From Oxyruncus cristatus (lineage: Eukaryota; Chordata; Aves; Passeriformes; Cotingidae), in assembly GCA_013399855.1 (NCBI GenBank), contig VXAY01002192.1, positions 1,391,979 to 1,455,978 of the forward strand: a stretch of DNA of 64,000 nucleotides. The letters are read 5' to 3'. Positions 27,101-40,200 of the stretch are shown in pieces. A program made the translations under genes and the position numbers. Within the stretch, counting starts at the first letter, position 1, and each line of letters begins with the position of its first letter. The notes under the pieces are model-generated. The model searched no databases and was not told the origin of the DNA. It saw only the letters and a program-made list of their open reading frames with translations.

Positions 27101-28867
27101 AGGCAGAGTGGCACTAATCAGAGAAAGATCTTAACTGGCAGGAAAATTCCAATATAAAAAAGTTAGAAAGCACCTAGCACCACTATACCAATTTTCTAGA
27201 ACAGTGTACTCTGTGTACAGGAGTACACCCAAAAAGAGCTCCTATTGACAGGAGCCGACAGGCACCTCCAGGGCTGTGCTGGTGCTCTCTGAAGCAGGAT
27301 CTTAGTCACCTCTCCAGGGAATTCTCAGCTTGGACTTCCAACACACAATGCAAATACATTTGCTAAAATGGGATTTAAACAATAAATATGTCAGGCCAGT
27401 GACATATTTTCTTACCAATCACTCCAACACACCATTTTCCTTGCTAAAAATCCCTTACATGGACATCTGCATGTGAGTATATGGCAGAGTTTGTGGGGTT
27501 GCATATAATGAGTAAGGTAATTGGAAGATTAGCAATTTCTCTTTGGGGTTGGTTTTTAATATTTCATCATGAGTTTACTGGAAGTGTACAGCTGAGATCT
27601 ATATTACCACAGTGCTTACACATGTGACTTTTAATGGACAGAAATTGAAAGAATCTATCTTTCTGGTTAGTGAAAACCATAATTACTCATTATTCCCTGC
27701 TCCCTCCTTTACCACACTACTTTGAGCCTGCTGGTGAGCTGCACAGAGGTGTTTCTTTTACAAGGGTTATTACGGAGACACCTGTTAGAATAGATACAGT
27801 TAATACTGCATCAACATTTCCATTGATTTGGTTTATGACCCAGCTGTAAAAACTCCTTTTAGTCTGAGAATTGATGAATGATGACTGAACCAGGGAGCTC
27901 AGGGAAAATAATTATTGTACCTTACTAGAAAGCAACATCAAATTAGATGAATTAGACATTAAGAAGTTTCAGAAGTTTGCTTTACGTATTTATAGTGTGA
28001 AAAATATTTCTTTCTACAATGGAAATATGGAAGTTAGGCACAGAAGTCTAGTGCGTCTGTGTACATTTAAAAAAAAATAATTAAAACAGGGCTTTTCAAG
28101 TGGAGGAATGGCTTCTGTTAGCAGTTTGGCTAATTACTTTGCATCAGGAAATTCATTGTTATTTTAGTAGATAATTTAGAAAAGTCTATGATTTAAGCTA
28201 TAATGCCCTTTCTGCTTTGGCCAGATTAAAGAATCATTTGATACTTACTGAGGAAGGTAGAAGAAATGTCACCAATCTTTTCTCCTCTATAAGATGGGTA
28301 AGGAATAGGGAAACATAGACTTTCTGAACTCGTGTTTGTAAAGCAATGGCACAGAAGTTCTGTATGTTCTGTTCAAAGAAAATCCACAGAAACAAGTGAC
28401 CCATATGAAACAAAACTTTGTAAGGTGCCTCATGTACTAAATAAATTGTCTCACCTTCCCCCTCCTCTCAGGGACCAAAACCACAAAATGCAACCACATG
28501 TTTGGGTAACAGTCTTCCAAACTGAAAAGAGGACCATTAAGGGAAGGCAGATCTGGTTTTAAGCTCAAAAGAGTCTACCATTATAGCAGTAACAGACATC
28601 CTCCTGCAAGTGGTCGTAGTGTAGGTTGTGTGTCCCATCCCTTCTGCAGCAAAGGTGAAGGAAAGTAATTACAGGTTGGGAGCAATTTCACCTGCAGAGG
28701 AAGAGCTAGCCTACAACAAAAGAAGACAATGGTGTCCCAGGGATGTGAAATTACAGAGAACCTGGTCTAAAGGCCTGAGATAATCCACATCCCTTTGCAA
28801 GCAAAGGGTGATGTGTGTTTGTAACTACTGGTACTGAACCAGAGCTCATTCATTGCACCTGACTTGG
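18186..28867. other. Long unique noncoding stretch
   Basis: About 10.7 kb with no supportable gene. The longest open frame is 25667-26137 (+, 156 codons). It shows no domain and is judged a chance frame. Minor items are AT dinucleotide runs at 20789-20807, a CpG cluster at 22035-22056, GTTT repeats near 22690, A-rich tracts at 20980 and 24672, and a slightly CpG-richer block at 24190-24560 with splice-like edges (see findings). Confidence 0.5.
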
Positions 28868-28916
28868 GGCAGGCACTGTTAGTTCCATTACAGTATGTTG
28901 TAACTTAATATTTACA
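28868..28916 (+). repeat. Possible short MIR-like fragment
   Basis: GGGGCAGGCACTGTTAGTTC (28866-28885) then CATTACAGTATGTTGTAACT resembles the MIR stretch around 'tgccaggcactgttctaagcgctttacatgtattaact'. Only about 45 bases align and no downstream MIR blocks are evident, so chance similarity is a real possibility. Confidence 0.2.
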
Positions 28917-29185
28917 CACGGAAATATCTGAGTGAATGGCCTCAGCCTGGGTGACTTATGCTACACTCATCAAGACAGTCAATCTCCTGGAGGGTTCCAG
29001 ATTTGCTTAATTCCTGTGGGTTTGCTAAATGTGATATAAATAATGGGGCTGGCATAATTTTCCTCAACAAGAAGAAAAGACTGATTTTCACAGCAAAAAA
29101 AATATCCATTTGTGAAGACAATATTGTTTAAGGTAAAATGTGAGAACTGGGGTCTCAAAGGATATGGAATTTAAGAAAATGTGAG

Positions 29186-29256
29186 ATCTGATCCAGAGTT
29201 CACTGAAGTCATGGAAAGATTTCCTTTACCTCTATTAGTGGGTATTGAATGAACCC
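29186..29256. repeat. Degraded hairpin-type (palindromic) ancient repeat
   Basis: The left arm TGATCCAGAGTTCACTGAAG, followed by TCATGGAAAGA, pairs imperfectly with the right arm CCTCTATTAGTGGGTATTGA after reverse complementing. The left arm is also the approximate reverse complement of 52260-52297 (GACTTCTGTGGGCTTTGAAT). The same word occurs in part at 33163-33180. Short, fully palindromic, high-copy relics with a 'tgaagtcaatgg' core are what I recall from turtle, crocodile and bird genomes. I do not assign a library name. Confidence 0.4.
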
Positions 29257-29721
29257 CTTGGATCAACAGAAATAGAGGAAGAACCAGAAACAAGTTATCA
29301 TGACAAGTCAGAGTGATGGCAACAGCACTCAGAAAAACATGAAAGTGTAATAAATGTGATGTAAAAGTGATGCTTTTATTTTAATAGTTGGCATTTTATC
29401 TTCTAGTCCTCTTGGTTAAGCGCCAGGGTCAAAGTATTTAATATCCATTAGGCATTTTAGGCCTGTTTTTTCGATCATTACTCATTTTCAGTAGTACATG
29501 TTCATTTGGTGTTCTTTATACAATTACTGTGTCCAAGTCCTAACTGGCATATTCCCTACTGGATATCCCTGGTGAATTAATTCCCAGAGTCATACCCTGA
29601 AAGTAAATAGATTTATGTTATCAGATGTGCATTAATTTTGAACAATGAGCATGACTATATTGCACATATTAATTCTAAGTAAGCGTCAGGTGAAATAGGT
29701 TGCTGTACACCAAGTGCACAG

Positions 29722-29748
29722 GCACGCACGCGCGCACACACACACACA
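29722..29748. repeat. (CA)n/(CG)n microsatellite
   Basis: Twenty-seven bases of strictly alternating pyrimidine and purine: GCACGCACGCGCGC followed by ACACACACACACA. The CpG-containing half is intact in an otherwise CpG-poor region. Sequences like this can adopt Z-DNA and vary in length between individuals. Confidence 0.9.
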
Positions 29749-32700
29749 AAAGAACAATTTGTCGAACACAAAAAATTTCTTCCAAAGAAGACTGTCATTG
29801 ATTTTACTGAGCTGAAGTTGATCAGAGATTGAGCTATGCAGCAAAGAAAGGTCTGTTTCTACAAGACAGTACAGTCTCCATGTGAATTACAGAAAAAGGC
29901 AGAGTGATGTTTTTACAATAGTCTTCACAACCCAGAGTTAAGATGGCATTTAGACAGTTGATTTATAACCAATGGGAAATAGCTATCTAGGTTTTTGTAC
30001 CTACTGGGAAAGTTCTGAAAAAGGCATTTACATTTCTACTACTTTTCAAGTGGTCTGGATTCAATTTTGTGCCATGGGGTTGTTCACTGTAGGTGTGTCG
30101 ACACAGTTCAGGCAATGGGCGCTGTCTACATTCTTCTGAGGAGAATTTGAGGGACTCAAAAAGTGTGCCCATCTGCATGAGAAGGACCTGTCTGAATGAA
30201 ATAAGGAAAGAAGGATAAGTGTGTTTTGGCAGAGAATAAATACCTGATCCCTCCTTTTCTTTCTTGGAACTTATCTGCTTCAGACACATGCCACAAACTC
30301 ACTTTTGGTAAGTTCATAATTTACTTTGGAAAAGCCTGATTAAAGCAGACCAAAGAACAGGATGTTTTCATGAGTCTGTGAACATAAAGCAGACTTGGTT
30401 TCCTTGTTGTAGTCCACCAGTCATTTTCTATCTTGCTTGGATAGCAAATAAAACCCCCAAAAAAACAGAGTCGTATGAAAAGTGTGGACAATACTTAATT
30501 TTAAATGTTATTCAGGATTCAAAAAAAACCAAAACAATCTTTGGCATACCAAGCATTTTTTTCCTCAAGTATACTTTGATATTGTGTTCAAGTATACAAT
30601 TCAGAGATCATTTATTTCAACTTACTAATTAAAATGGTACTTATATGTCCATAATGACTTTTTACTTTGTCTTCTGAAACCAGTTCATAAGACCTCTTAA
30701 ATTTACATTTGAAATTAATTTTAGAAGGAAGTTAACATTCAAAATTTATTGAGTGTGTCTAATATGTTTTTATTGTTTTATACAAGGGAAATTTTCTTTC
30801 TACATCTACATGTGAGGTAGGAATAGGCATAAAAGCTTTAAAAAGTAAAGAGAAGTAACATCTAAAAATAGAATACTAAATCAATTGCTAGCACTTGACT
30901 TTTAAGATATAGCACATTTTGCAGAATCATTTAATGGTATGTATTTCTCATATATTACATTTCATCAAATTTCAGTTTTCAATAATCCTTACAATTTCCT
31001 GAAAAGGAAGAAAAGGTGGTTGAACAGGGTTAGTATAGTTTTGTTTGATGAAATCAAAGTCTCAAGTCAGATATTTGAGAACTAATGTATATCAGTAAAT
31101 GAAATCCTTTCCCATTCCTCCCAGGTTACCAGATACTGTTCTCAGATAAGAGCTATGTTTATGAGTTGAGAATCTGTCGTCAATTTCTTTATATACTATA
31201 ACCTTTTGTGAATAAATGAACAAGGTAATAAACTTCAGCATAAGGAAAATCAAACTTTTTAAAACTGCATAGTACAAATCTTATAGAACATTGTATGAAG
31301 AATATAAGCACTGTTCAGTCACTGAGCATTTCTTTCCATCACTTCACTGACTGCCACCCTCACAGGACTAAAACCTACAAATAGGCAGTTTTGTCTAGTA
31401 TGCAGAATGACTTCTAAGAATTGAGAAACATTTCCTGCAGGGTACAGAGATCGTCAGCATTTGAGATAAAATTGTTACAAGATCAAATCATAACCAAGGT
31501 AGTTTTCAGTATTATGTAGAGTAAGAATTACAGAGGTACTTGGACACAAATATTCATTCTCATTTTTTATTCTAGTTTGAGTGAAAGAATTAACACTGTT
31601 ATTTTATTAGAATTTTAGTATGATGTGCTGTAAGTGCTCATCAACAACAGATTATTCCTCTTTCCATTGTTTAACAATGATAATCATGATATAATATTTA
31701 TGTGGTTAGATATCCTCATGACCAGATAGAAAAAAACACACAACTTGTTTTCTCAATTGAAAAGCAAGTTACAAGTGTTAGGAAAGGGTCAGCCTAGGAG
31801 AATAAAACAATGTATTTGCTATTAGAACAAAGTAATCTATATAGATTGTCCGAACTAATACTACAGTAAGCAGTTTTGTGTGTGCTATAGTGTCACAATG
31901 TCAGTGGCATCCTAATCACTCAGAGAAGTTCCAAGCTGCTTTTGGTCTGAAAGAGAAAATTAGTTTTGACATTTCATCATCACATTCATGGTCAGGGTCA
32001 TGTTTCATGCAGTTTTAATGTGACCAACTAAAAGTCCATAGGGAATAACTTAGATAATGAAAAAATGTTATTTATGGTTTTGTTTTCTGTGGTTTGAGTT
32101 TGTGGTTTGTTTGTTTGTTTCTTGTGGTTTGATTTTGGTTTTTTATATAAATAAAGACCAGGGTCCACTTGTAATTTCTTAATTTTAAAAAATAATTGAC
32201 TGATTTTTTTTGAGGAGTATATTGTGTCCATGATACAGGTCCCCTTTAAAGCTCAGGAAGGCCTCTCAGCTTCCAGTTTAGCCACTTTTTCAAAAGAATT
32301 TCCCAGAATGTGGTTGCCAGACTCTAAGTCTCCAGCGATCCCTTTCTCATTGCTCTGTTTTCAAGTAGTGTATCCTTTTTCTGATACTTGGCTTGGGAAG
32401 GATGCTGACCTTGACAACAGTGAGGTGGGGATTTTAGACATTTGTGCCAGGACTTTGGCTGCTATTTCTGTTTTGTAATCACCTTATCTATGAGGTTTTC
32501 TTATTAGCCAGTGAAACTAACAAAATAAACAAATACCCCAGTATAATGCACATCATGTTGTTCTACTTTGCTAAATTCTTGAAGGATTTTTGGCTGTAGT
32601 TTTTTGGTGTGGTGTGTTTTTTTCCATGTCATTCCTGAGGTTTATCAAATATCATTTTTTATCTAGCTGAAGTATATATAAAAATCAGTGACCTTAAGAG

Positions 32701-33654
32701 AAAGCACCGATGTTCAGATAATTAGAAAGATTCTGTAAATCCTTATTAGTTCAGAGTCACACAGGCACAGCACTTGTGTTTAGCATTTAGACTGCTCTTC
32801 CTAATAAGCATATTCTGGGTTTAATCCCACTTCACACTCAGTTTAGTTGAGTTTGGGTTTAGTTCTTCAATTTTATTCTGTACAGACTGTGACTTAACTG
32901 GCATGTAGGTTATGTCCTACCATAACCCACATCTCAAAATGCTCCAAAGAGTAAATTGCAGACAGTCTTGAGTTCTAAATTAATTGTAGTTACATTAAAA
33001 ATTACACAAGGGACAGTCAAGATGGTTTGTGGATCAAGCAAAGCAGAAATAGAGTCTGTTCACTCTACATACTTTTATTATTTTTGTCATGTGGGTTCAT
33101 AAGGGACCAGACTATTATAATCTCATTTATTCTGACCAGGTCTTATTCTACATGTAGTCTGTAGAAGTCTTTTCATTGACAGCTGCTTGGTGAGTAGCCA
33201 TGTTCTTTGCCATGGTAATTGGCAATTGTAGGTTAGTTTGCTTCATACTGGATGGGTCAGCACTGCTACAGGTATCTTTCTGTGAAAGCTGTTGATATCA
33301 CATTGAAAGTGCTGAACAGAAAAGAATTTAAGAACCCCTTACAGTAAACAAACTCTGTTGGGTTTTTGTGAGTTAAGTTCTTCAGGATTTAATTTTACTA
33401 AGCAGTTTTGTGGTAGTTCTTTTTTTTTTTTTTTCCTTTTTCTTTTTGGATGTGGAGAAGGCAAACCAAGCCTAATTTGTGGAGATTCTGGTTTTGTTTG
33501 TTGGGTGGGTTTTTTTTCTCTACAAAAAGGCAATGGATGAGAAAGCATTACACTCCACAACACAATGCCTTGCAGCTTTGGAAGTTTCAAAGTGCTGTGC
33601 AGGTGAGCAGAACCTCCAAGCCTGGTTTTGCTGTGTGGGCTTCCTCTTATTGTA
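29749..33654. other. Unique noncoding sequence
   Basis: No gene recognised. It includes GTTT/GTGGTTT repeats near 32100-32135 and a T15 plus C/T tract at 33420-33448, just before the - strand CR1. The 18-base word AGAAGTCTTTTCATTGAC (33163-33180) is repeated exactly at 52260-52277 and marks a second fragment of the hairpin-type repeat. Confidence 0.5.
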
Positions 33655-33741
33655 GAACCATAGAATCATAGAACCAACTGGGTTGGAGAAGACCTCTGAG
33701 ATCATCAAGTCCAACACTGCTGTGGTTACTAGACCATGGCA

Positions 33742-34260
33742 CTAAGTGCCACATCCAGTCTCAAAAACCTCCAGGGACAGTGAATACACCACCTCCCTGG
33801 GCAGCCCATTCCAGTGTCTGATTACTCTCTCTGTAAAAAATTTCTTCCTAAAATCCAACCTAAACCTCCCCTGGCACAGCTTAAGGCCATGCCCTCTTGT
33901 CCTACTGCTGGTTGCCTGGGAGAAGAGACCAACCCCCACCTGGCTACAACCTCCTTTCAGGGAGTTACAGAGAGCGATGAGGTCTCTCCTGAGCCTTCTC
34001 TTCTCCAGGCTAAACAACCCCAGCTCCCTCAGCCTCTCCTCATAGGACTTGTGTTCAAGTCCCTTCACCAGCCTGGTTGTTCTTCTCTGCACCTGCTCCA
34101 GCACCTCAATATCCTTCCTGAACTGAGGGGCCCAGAACTGGACACAGCACTCCAGGTGTGGCCTCACCAGCACTGAGTACAGGGGCAGAATCACCTCCCT
34201 GTTCCTGCTGCCCACACTGTTCCTGATCCAGGCCAGGATGCCATTGGCCTTCTTGGCCAC
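33742..34260 (-). pseudogene. CR1 ORF2 C-terminal remnant
   Basis: A 172-codon open frame inside the - strand CR1. It encodes the region after the reverse transcriptase palm (thumb/connection and C-terminal tail): [18 protein letters not shown] at the start, [13 protein letters not shown], the basic [20 protein letters not shown] stretch, then [15 protein letters not shown] and [10 protein letters not shown] near the end. In a live CR1 this is the end of a roughly 900-residue endonuclease/reverse transcriptase acting on its own RNA in the nucleus. The N-terminal domains are missing and the frame is separated from the palm fragment by a frameshift, so this is a fossil, not a gene. Its survival over 172 codons suggests a fairly young insertion. 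Confidence 0.85.
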
Positions 34261-34557
34261 CTGAGCACACTCTGGCTCATGTTCAGCTTCCTGTCAATCC
34301 AAACCCCCAGATCCCTTTCTGCCTGGCTGCTCTCCAGCCACTCTGTGCCCAGCCTGTAGCACTGCCGGGGGTTGTTGTGGCCAAAGTGCAGGACCCGGCA
34401 CTTGGCCTTGTTGAACCTCATCCCGTTGGAATCAGCCCAGCTCTCCAGTCTGTCCAGATCCCTCTGCAGATCTCTCCTGCCTTCCAGCAGATCAACACTC
34501 CCCCCCGACTTGGTGTCATCTGCAAATTTACTAATGGTACACTCAATTCCCTCATCC
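34191..34557 (-). pseudogene. CR1 ORF2 reverse transcriptase palm fragment
   Basis: The upstream part of the CR1 reading frame. FADDTK marks the palm metal-binding motif, followed by [18 protein letters not shown] and the KCRVLHFG motif of non-LTR reverse transcriptases. The open frame reaches 34610, but residues upstream of DEGIE (about 34557) no longer resemble CR1, which fixes the 5' truncation there. After NMSQ the frame shifts because one base is missing near 34271, giving an unrelated tail. Confidence 0.85.
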
Positions 34558-37216
34558 ACAGAGATAGTAGGAGCCTCAGAAATCAGAACATAAAGCACAA
34601 GTCTGCCCAATTAAAAGTGTTCAGGAGAGGGAGAGTGGGAACAGATACTTAAACCCTACTCTCTCTGCACATAAATGCCTATAACTGTATTCAAGAACTC
34701 GACACAAGAGGTAAGTAACCGATCCCTTTCAAATGGAGTACTAACTGCCTTCCTAAAGGGTGGAGGAGAAAATTCACTTTTATCTTGTAAATTGGTTCTT
34801 GAGAGAATAATTTCAGAGGTTAGAGACCCTCCTTTAACACCTCCCTCCCTAACATATTTGTGCCCGCAATCTTTCCTTGTCTAGGGGAATCAGTGAATTA
34901 CATTGTATTATTAAGTGTTAATGGTTTTAGTGGAGGCAAAAGGAAACAAAACAAAACAGAAATAATCTATTACCAAATTGTTTCTGACAAAATATCTCTG
35001 TTTGGCATGTGGTTTTTCACAATTCCCATGCTTTTGGTTTGAGAAAAAAACAGCATTTAAGTAGATGAACCTCCTGAATATGATGAACATTAATATAAAA
35101 AAATGCCCTGTGTCTACATTCCTGAGACAAAATGCAGTTAGGTCGGTACAGTTTATGGGCATGAAAAACAAAACAAAACTAATTTTTTTTTTTGCATTAT
35201 TTCCTGCTGTTGTGAGTTTTAAGAGAAACTGTAGTTTCTATTTTTTGAAATATTTCAGCAAAATGCATGGCATGGAACAAAGTTCTAGGAAATCACTTGC
35301 AGCATCTTCAGTTTTGCAATACTTATTTTACATTGCCAGAAATATTGCATCTCAAGCTCCCTAACATTTTGCTCATGCTTTACACGGAAAAAAACAATGA
35401 TTTCAGAATTTGAACATATTTCTGAGGAAGACATTTTTCTCCATGCTGGTAAATTTGCAATGAAACATTTTAGTTTCTGAGAAGTATATTAGGTTGTGTG
35501 CATCTATGAAAACCTGGTATCTTTTTGAACACTTATGGATTCTTTCATTGTTATGAGAAACAGATATTTCATATAAATCACTTCAACCATATCTATGCTA
35601 GTAAATGAAATGGCCAGAGATCATCGTCACCCCTGGTGCATAAATTATGTTGATATAGTCAAAGTCTCCTTTGTCTCCAAACCATCATACTGAGACAAAT
35701 ATCCAACAAGCTAACTTCTGACCATGCCCCAACTGGGATGTAGGTCAGTGCCAGATAGTCTGAGTGAAAAATGTGTAAGGTACAATCCTGCCATACTTGG
35801 GTTCATGCCTTTGCCCTAGTCTCTGTAGTCCTTTAGATGTAAGCCAATAACTGAGTTACTGGGGATACATGATTCCCTGAAAACTTGCAAAAGTGAGAAG
35901 GAAAAATAATGTCTAAACAGATGAAAAAGAGTGGTTCAGGCTTTAAGCTTAAGATGGGGTGGTATAGATAACCCCTCCATGCTGTTCTTCATCATTGCTT
36001 CCCTGTGAATGAAGAAATTGTAGTTAGGAGGAGGAAAAGGAGGGGGAGGAGTGCATAGTCTTTCATTCATATCTGTAACTGCCAAAGCTGCTCCTGTCAA
36101 GTTCAGTATGGCAGAAGCCTTTGATCTTAGTAAGGTAACCAGCTTTTACTGAAAAAGGTGTCAACAAGAAATTGCTCCTTCTTTTTATTCCTGCTAAATG
36201 CGAGAGCCTGGAAGCTCCAATATGACCTAGCAACAGTACACAGTGGCCCTGTTTTGCTCCCTCCCACTCAGTGGAATAGACAAAGGGCAGCACAGGTTAA
36301 TACTGTGGAGGTCAGGGTCAAAGAAATTTTGGAGTTTTCCTTGTTTCATTCCAGGTATTTGGGGATAGAACATATTGGAAAATCTGTAAGATTTCCAGCC
36401 CTGGGTAGAGATAATACAGTAGTTGTACCAGTATTTTAGAGGCTGAAGGAGTGAAGGAATGAATCTATGTGTTCTTAGTGGAAGGAACAAAAAGTGGTCA
36501 GGAAAAAACCCCAAACACCTGCATAAAACTGTGTATGCAGTGTATGATACATGCAATTTATCATCATTGTGAGTAGGCTGGAGTGAGCTAAGCTTTCCAA
36601 ACACTGTTCTCACTGTGGAATGCAGCCATTCTTCATGATAGTCTTCAGGGCATAAGTATTTCTAAACCCTAAGTGTTTCACAGCATATTTTAAATAATCA
36701 GTCATCATATTAAATGTTCTCAGTGATCCCAGTGTTTCTGCATTTGAGCTACCTCTTATTACGGAAAAATTACACACAACAGTAGAGAAAATAACTATTT
36801 CACCCCCAATATTAGCTAATCAGGATGTAAGTATTTTCTCTCTATTGTTTTATTTCAGTGTGGATTTCTGAGAACATATAAATGTTCTGGACTTAAGAAA
36901 TACGAGTCTTAAACCACGCTTTTAACAAGTATCATCCTTCGAGCCCGAGAACAAGCAAAAAAGTGGTTTTTAGTTGGCAATAGAAGTTGTCCTGAGAGTG
37001 AAAACTGTAAATGGTAATGTTTAGATATGCGGCATCCCCATAATTTAATTCATGTCAAATGAATGAAGTAACATAAACTTCTTATTATGACTCCTGGTGA
37101 AGCCAGTAGGGAGGGAAATGCTCACAGAAACACATGAATGCATAAGACAGTTAATTCCTCATCTTTTAGATATGTATTTTTTAGGATTAAATGAGTTTGA
37201 TACTTGAATGTTTAAA
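34558..37216. other. Unique noncoding sequence
   Basis: Only short, mutually overlapping open frames, none recognisable. There is an A/G-rich stretch around 36020-36050 and several A runs. Nothing structured was found. Confidence 0.5.
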
Positions 37217-37236
37217 ATATATATATATATATATAT
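37217..37236. repeat. (AT)10 microsatellite
   Basis: Twenty bases of uninterrupted AT dinucleotide repeat. Self-complementary tracts like this can extrude as cruciforms and are commonly length-polymorphic. Confidence 0.9.
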
Positions 37237-40200
37237 GTTTACATACAGAAAAATCTTACATCATGACAGATAATTATAATAAACATAAATATAGCCTCTG
37301 GGTACTCCTCTCTTGAGACAGAGTAACTGCAGGGAATACACTCATAAGGAAGCAAGGAAAAAGGACATGTGTATTTTGTTGTTGATACGTTTGCTTTTCT
37401 TAAATATTCCAGCCAAAGATGGACTGCTTGTGCTTCTAAAGGGATCTGGAAGGAGTCAAACATTCTCCTCTATTCAGCTCATCCAGTGGATCCAACTCTG
37501 AAGCTGATTCTAAGGATTTAATCAAATTATCACCATGTTCAGTGGAATTTTGGATTCAGTTTGGACAACAGAAATGAGACCATTTATCAGATAAAATGAT
37601 GAATGAAGTGTTAAAAAGAGGTTTATGGAACCATGAGGAACATATTCTGTGTTACTTCAATTTATGTAAAACTCATGTGATTTCATACTTAATAAGAATA
37701 TTAGACTTTCTGATTGAACCTTAAACACAGTTTTGAGTGAACCTTGGCTGATTTATGCTTTGCATTCTCACATGATTTTGACAAGGCACCAGATAAAATT
37801 TGGCAGTTCTGACTGTGTTTCATTTATGAGATTTTGAGGTTTTTTTGGATCTGACACAGAAGCAAAACTTGTAGTTGTGAACCCACCCAGAAAGAAACTG
37901 AAGAAAACAGTGACCAAGCCCTCCATAAAATTAAAGTATGGATTTCCACATTATTCTGACCTATTGATATTAAAATTAGGTAAGGTGAATCCTGTAGTCC
38001 AGGAACAACACTGTTGGTGACAAGGAGCAACACAACAGAGAGTAATTGCTTCTAGATGTAGCCTACACGGGCACTAGGAGAGACATTTCCATCTTCTCCC
38101 AGTTGCTTCTTCCACACAAGGAGTTGAAATGTCGGAGCTTTAACACTCTGGGAACACAGTCCTACCCCTACATCAGTCTGCTCATCTGTCTACTATGTAC
38201 CATCAACTGCACTCATCCAAACCCATTTCATCTGCTTAATGTGCGTTCATCTATGGCGTGTTTCACTGGAGCGAGCTTTTAATTGACAGAGGATTTTTGC
38301 CTCCTGATCCTGGTCCCACATCCTCAGGCAGGAGACTGGACCCTGCAAATATCTGGTTTCTGGCAGAGGCTGGAATGCCAAGATATTTCTGCACTCAAAG
38401 TGCTTATCTGAAGGATCTGTCTAGAGCTCTTTTAACTGCCTCCACCTAGGCAGACCTGGCAACTACTGCTGTCGTGCATGACTTTCTCAGGCTGGAAACT
38501 TCTGCACCACACTAAGCAAAGCTGTGTATCAGTACTAGCTTTCCCATCCTGCCAGCAAACTTATGTCATGCTGGACAGGTATGACACTTGGAATGAAGGT
38601 TTTAGTTTTGCAATATCACAGGCGTAAGAAACAGTACAAATATAGGTTAAAAACAAATAGAATCATTTCTTGCTCAAGTGAAGTGGGATTATAAGGATAA
38701 AAGAATTGACATGCACACACAGATTTTGCATCTAATTTCAAGACACATATGGTTTATTAGTGCATTTTCATATATTCCAATGAATCATATCCTTTGTCAT
38801 CTTAGTTGAAATTACCAGTGATGGTGAACTGAACTGCCACTGGTGATAACAGTTCTGATGACCTATCCATGAATTGTAACCACACAAAAATGAATAATTT
38901 ATTTTTTTTCTGTTACACCTTTGAGTAGCCTCTGTCTCTTCATTATTGTTTTCAGAGCTCAATTTAAAAAAAAAAAGAAGAAAAGATAAAGAAAAGCCTT
39001 CTCCAGATGAATGAGAATGTCATTTACCATTGTATTTTTTTGCTGATCATCCTTCTCATTGGGTGCAGTTTGGAAGTCTGAGGCGTTTTAGACTGGAGTA
39101 CCAAAATAGGAACAAGTTATGCCTGAAGTTAAAAAAAATGCATGGTGAACAAGCAATGTGCAATCTGACAGATTTTTTTTTCTTCAGGAGGTGTCTTCTC
39201 AAGCTGTCAGGTTTGTAAGGGAATTGCAGAGCAAAGCATACCTTTTGCTAATGGTTAGTAGTAGTTTCAAGGAATTAACTGTTTTTTTCTGACAAGTATC
39301 ATTCATATGTAAGATTTAAGGAATGTTCTGTCCAAATTAAACTCTTTAAAGTCTCAAAACATATCACAAGATTAAACATGATGACACAGCAGCCATCATG
39401 AAGAAGCAGATCATAAGCAGGCTTAAAACACTAGTTATATTGACTTAAATGATTCTTAGGCTGAACTGAGGAATAAAAAGGTCAAGAGTAGTCTTAAGGT
39501 TTGCCCAGTGAAACAGTGGCAGCGGAGAGACAGAATGACAAACCGTGTGCTGCATTCACTCATTATAATGAACAGTATGGATTATGAAATGACATGAAAG
39601 GGAAAGCTCTTCCACCTCAAGGAAACACAGCCTTGACCTCTAGGAGGAGGAGCACCTACAGTACAATCTGACCCTTTTAGGTCAGTGAACTGTTAGTCAC
39701 ATAAAGAAACACGCTAGGATAAATGAGACAATTCAGACGGTCAGCTTCGTAGTAGTGTTTGCTACTTAAAATTGATGGGAGACCAGTACAAAAAAAACCG
39801 TGAAATTGATGGGTGAGAAAGTACAATAAAAATGCACCACCTCCTTTACCCTTTCCACCCCCCAACTTTTTTCATCTCAGTCCATCCTTTATGACTGAGG
39901 GGTAGATGACTTAGCTAGAATGTTTCCTTGAGGGCATGAAGAGAAGAAGTGACATAATAAGTTGTAATGGTGGACATCATGTACAACAGACAATTTCAAT
40001 TTAATGGATGACTTATAAAATACTAGGGTAATCCCAAAATTTTGTTAGAGAAAGAAAATATGAACGCTGAATGAAGGCAGCATCTTAGGATGAAAACAGG
40101 CAGGTGTTGAAAAAAAATCCCAGTGGAAGAAGAACTCACTTCATACATTTACACTGAATGCAAACATGCACCAGGCTAAGGGAGAGAGAAAGAACAAACT

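Larger units (their letters stand above)
33655..34557 (-). mobile_element. CR1 LINE, 5'-truncated, with 3' part of ORF2
   Basis: This is the best preserved transposable element in the window, about 0.9 kb of an element normally near 4.5 kb. Read on the - strand, the frame ending at 34191 begins inside the reverse transcriptase palm and shows the catalytic FADD box (34515-34526) followed by conserved CR1 text ([27 protein letters not shown]). The frame 34260-33742 continues with the CR1 C-terminal region ([65 protein letters not shown]). The two frames are offset by a one-base deletion near 34271. The 3' end carries a GGTTGGAnnnGACCTCTGAG block on the + strand and an octamer-like ATTCTATG/GTTCTATG terminus at 33655-33680. 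5' truncation is the normal outcome of CR1 target-primed reverse transcription. It is inactive, lacking ORF1, the endonuclease and most of the reverse transcriptase. Confidence 0.95.

Noticed and set aside
33746..34652. Several + strand frames of 70-120 codons
   Set aside because: They are antisense to the CR1 ORF2 remnant.
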